From: Eubacterium sp.
GTDB taxonomy: Bacteria; Bacillota; Clostridia; Lachnospirales; Lachnospiraceae
Assembly (NCBI GenBank): GCA_017433615.1
Contig: JAFRGW010000131.1
Location: 1-42,903, forward strand
DNA length: 42,903 nucleotides
Direction: 5' to 3'
Shown one piece after another: positions 41,801 to 42,903 of the stretch. The translations under genes were made by a program, and so were the position numbers. How positions within the stretch are numbered: the stretch's first letter is position 1; the number at the start of each line of letters is the position of its first letter. The notes beneath the pieces are model-generated. The model was not told the DNA's origin. It ran no database searches and saw nothing but the letters and a program-made list of their open reading frames with translations.

Positions 41801-42903
41801 TGTTGTTACCATCGAGCCTTCTTATGAAGAACCTGGCGAGAAAGCTGACATCACCTACTGCGGTATCTGCTTCGAAGAGATCGCAAGAGGAAATATTGAG
41901 ACCATTCCGGCACTTGAAAAGATCGACACTTCTGCATACGACGAAGAACATGCAAAGGCTGTTGAAGATGCCATGGCTGGTGTCAACGAAGCAGTTAAGA
42001 CCGGAGACAAGGAAAAGATCGCAGAAGCAAAGAAGGCTGTTGAGGATACAGTTGCCGCAGCAGAAGAAGCCAAGGCAGCAGCTGAAGCTGAGGCAGCAGC
42101 AAAGGCAGAGGCTGAAGCAGCAGCGAAGAAGGCAGCAGAGGATGCAGCAAAGATTGATACTTCCGCATATCCGGAAGAGAATGCCAAGGCTGTTGCAGAT
42201 GCGGTGAAAGCACTCAATGACACCCTTGCAGATCCGAACGCAACATCTGCAGATATCAATGCAGCAAAGGCAGCACTTGAGGCAGCCGTTGATGCAGCAG
42301 AGACAGCAAAGGCAGCAGCAGCGAAGAAGGCAGCAGAGGATGCAGCAAAGGCAGCAGAAGAGAAGAAGGCAGCTGACACAGCAGCAGCGAAGAAGGTTAC
42401 AGATCAGCTGAACAAGCTGACAACATCTTCTACAAAGGATGCTGTTTCCGCGGCAGAGAAGGCTTACAATGCACTGACGGCTGACCAGAAGAAGCTGGTT
42501 GACTCCAATGCAGTTAAGAAGCTGGATGCAGCCAAGAAAGCACTTGCGAAGAAGAACCCGACACTTAAGAAGTTCAAGAAGAGCAAGAAGGTTAAATACT
42601 CCAAGCTGAAAAAGAAGAAAGTATCCTTCAAGCTCAAGGCAAAAGCAAACAGCGGCGGCAAGATCACTTATAAGAAGCTCTCCGGAAACAAGAAGATCAA
42701 AGTTTCCAAGACGCTTTTTGCTCTCCTCAGATATGACCCTTATGTTGTCAGGCACTTCCGACCAGCTGAAATCAGGTTCAGCATCGCCCTGTGTCAGCGT
42801 TATCTTTACTGTAGGTGCGGATGTGATTCAGCTCCTTGGAAAAGGAGACGGGATTGCTTTTGTCCGCGAAATTCAGATTTTCCCGGAGATAGTCGGAGAA
42901 GGC
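38898..42903 (+). CDS. Giant secreted protein of C/CxxC/H repeats (partial)
   Basis: The frame is open from ATG 38898 (AGAGGAG eight bases before) to the window edge, over 1300 codons. A signal peptide ends near MAFAADP. About 17 repeats of 35-50 residues follow, to around residue 1005. Each has one Cys in an EATCTEEG-like turn, then CxxCG, then a His (often GHDW or DHTPGE). Three Cys and a His per unit suggest a zinc-ribbon-like fold, which is an inference. Two FIVAR-like helical units (both starting KIDTSAY), an Ala-rich coil and a Lys-rich wall-binding-type region follow. The last ~64 codons, from about 42711, change character and are doubtful. It lies downstream of the putative phase switch. 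Confidence 0.85.
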   Translation, partial: MKGNIKRLFASALTAAVVVSGFPSMAFAADPTGVDWASDYKTFVYGEQSYESEVATVEPTCTEDGYTEYSAVVDGEVKATQKTDVQDALGHDYDAGVVTKEATCVDEGEMTYTCQREDCGDSYTEPIEATGIHVPGEEFTDENSVKEATCTEEGSYDVVTECKFCGKELSRDTVYTEKADHEWVLDEEKSTPATCNAAGENVYACKNCDETKTEVAEAIDHAAAEPVRENVVEATCTERGSYELVTYCKECGEELNREKVETNELGHEYADEDGEITKEATCTEDGEKTFTCTRCGEKITETIPAKGHMIIIPDDADRLATFREEKKDLYTEFVDQKATCEEDEDGNFIGEGSAMYVLNCPDCGEELDKYEDVIPALTEHSWELTETIQEATCAEEGTALYTCSVCGKTEERPVEKLEHTPGEAEQEKIEEATCEEAGSYDEVVYCTECGEEISRETKEVPALGHDLQKDEEASVAPTCTEAGVDVMKCSRCDYTEENEVEAAGHDYVKDEDVSRDATCSREGEFVEVCSVCGDVHKETVAKLDHTPGEAVQENVVDATCTEAGSYDEVVYCTECKEELSREAKEIEALDHDWVKDDEKSVAAACEEDGLDVFKCSRCEETKEEVVPATGHDWNKKVIKEETCEEDGKYYGICKVCGAVDEEIIVPAIGHAYGEKAETAKVYWNEEEPGTGSVEYTYVCANDETHKDVKIEKFDVTDSYAVTTEPKCEEIGTGEYTFTSEELSDGSTVTESFAVEIPALGHKQGKVVKENEIEATCTEGGSYEAVVYCENCGEYEFSRNKVETEALGHDWADAVVENVVNKPGTDDYDDTKPYEYDLVQYCTRCDASEVVKHETIDAAGHNPGEAVKENEVAPTCTEEGSYDLVIYCQDDNEELNRTTVKVPATGHQYEYELNDERSVPVTCTEDGISVYALKCAVCGEWCPEEDEQYDEIVEPVKAEGHKAEFTKEGVVTIEPSYEEPGEKADITYCGICFEEIARGNIETIPALEKIDTSAYDEEHAKAVEDAMAGVNEAVKTGDKEKIAEAKKAVEDTVAAAEEAKAAAEAEAAAKAEAEAAAKKAAEDAAKIDTSAYPEENAKAVADAVKALNDTLADPNATSADINAAKAALEAAVDAAETAKAAAAKKAAEDAAKAAEEKKAADTAAAKKVTDQLNKLTTSSTKDAVSAAEKAYNALTADQKKLVDSNAVKKLDAAKKALAKKNPTLKKFKKSKKVKYSKLKKKKVSFKLKAKANSGGKITYKKLSGNKKIKVSKTLFALLRYDPYVVRHFRPAEIRFSIALCQRYLYCRCGCDSAPWKRRRDCFCPRNSDFPGDSRRR
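42711..42903. other. Anomalous contig end, possibly chimeric
   Basis: From about 42711 the plus frame turns from Lys/Ala/Glu-rich to Arg/Cys/aromatic-rich. On the minus strand 42778-42903 is open and reads DYLRENL then SFSKELNHIRTY, like a LytS/YesM-type histidine kinase dimerisation segment. A second minus frame from 42827 downwards reads PTVKITLTQGDAEPDFSW. The pieces do not join into one gene. Confidence 0.5.

Noticed and set aside
38919-42755. Long Cys-rich minus-strand frames opposite the giant surface protein
   Set aside because: They mirror its repeats (GCA-rich codons read as Cys in reverse) and have no signal peptide or ribosome site.

Overview
The window looks like a contig or chromosomal segment of a gut-type Clostridia member, most likely Lachnospiraceae-like. 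Supporting signs are strong AGGAGG-type ribosome binding sites, about 50% GC, a long-form diphosphate-dependent phosphofructokinase, a SigI/RsgI-like sigma/anti-sigma pair, an anaerobic ribonucleotide reductase activase, a glucan-binding-repeat transglutaminase and large Cys-repeat surface proteins. Both ends cut through genes. No rRNA, tRNA, CRISPR array or insertion sequence was recognised.

Region 1 (1-11,231) is a ten-gene co-directional cluster ending at a strong bidirectional terminator. In order it encodes a partial coiled-coil protein, a short charged helical protein resembling ESCRT-III/PspA, a Vps4-like AAA ATPase with an MIT-like N-terminus, a second AAA protein with a degenerate Walker B, a HerA/DUF87-type ATPase with an acidic tandem-repeat linker, a multi-pass membrane protein, a large coiled-coil protein, an Hsp70-like ATPase, a long coiled-coil protein and a zinc-ribbon protein. 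I read this as one multi-ATPase, membrane-linked remodelling machine. It is the best candidate here for an undescribed system. A distant gene (23,066-24,250) shares an N-terminal motif with the cluster's membrane protein.

Region 2 (11,211-22,902) holds envelope and signalling genes: an ECF sigma factor fused to a transmembrane and extracytoplasmic domain, a membrane-anchored polysaccharide deacetylase with Ig-like repeats, a MATE exporter, a SigI/RsgI-like pair with an Asp-rich tail, a hybrid histidine kinase overlapping a PAP2 phosphatase, a flavin reductase and a DUF2971 protein. The deacetylase and MATE genes diverge from promoters with overlapping -35 boxes. The kinase ribosome binding site lies inside a perfect hairpin.

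Region 3 (22,903-29,400) holds the orphan zinc-ribbon gene, a small membrane protein behind a leader terminator, and a four-gene surface cluster: repeat protein, transglutaminase, lipoprotein and acyltransferase. Region 4 (29,401-37,026) is mostly housekeeping: OPT transporter plus PqqD-like protein, NrdG, PPi-phosphofructokinase, an HD hydrolase, a small membrane protein with a 26-codon ORF, and a YdcF-type membrane protein.

Region 5 (37,027-42,903) looks like a phase-variation locus. A tyrosine recombinase is followed by two 18-bp inverted repeats bounding 316 bp that carries an outward promoter, then by a very large secreted protein of C/CxxC/H repeats. In the orientation given, the promoter points away from the surface gene. 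The last ~190 bases do not fit that gene and may be a chimeric contig end.
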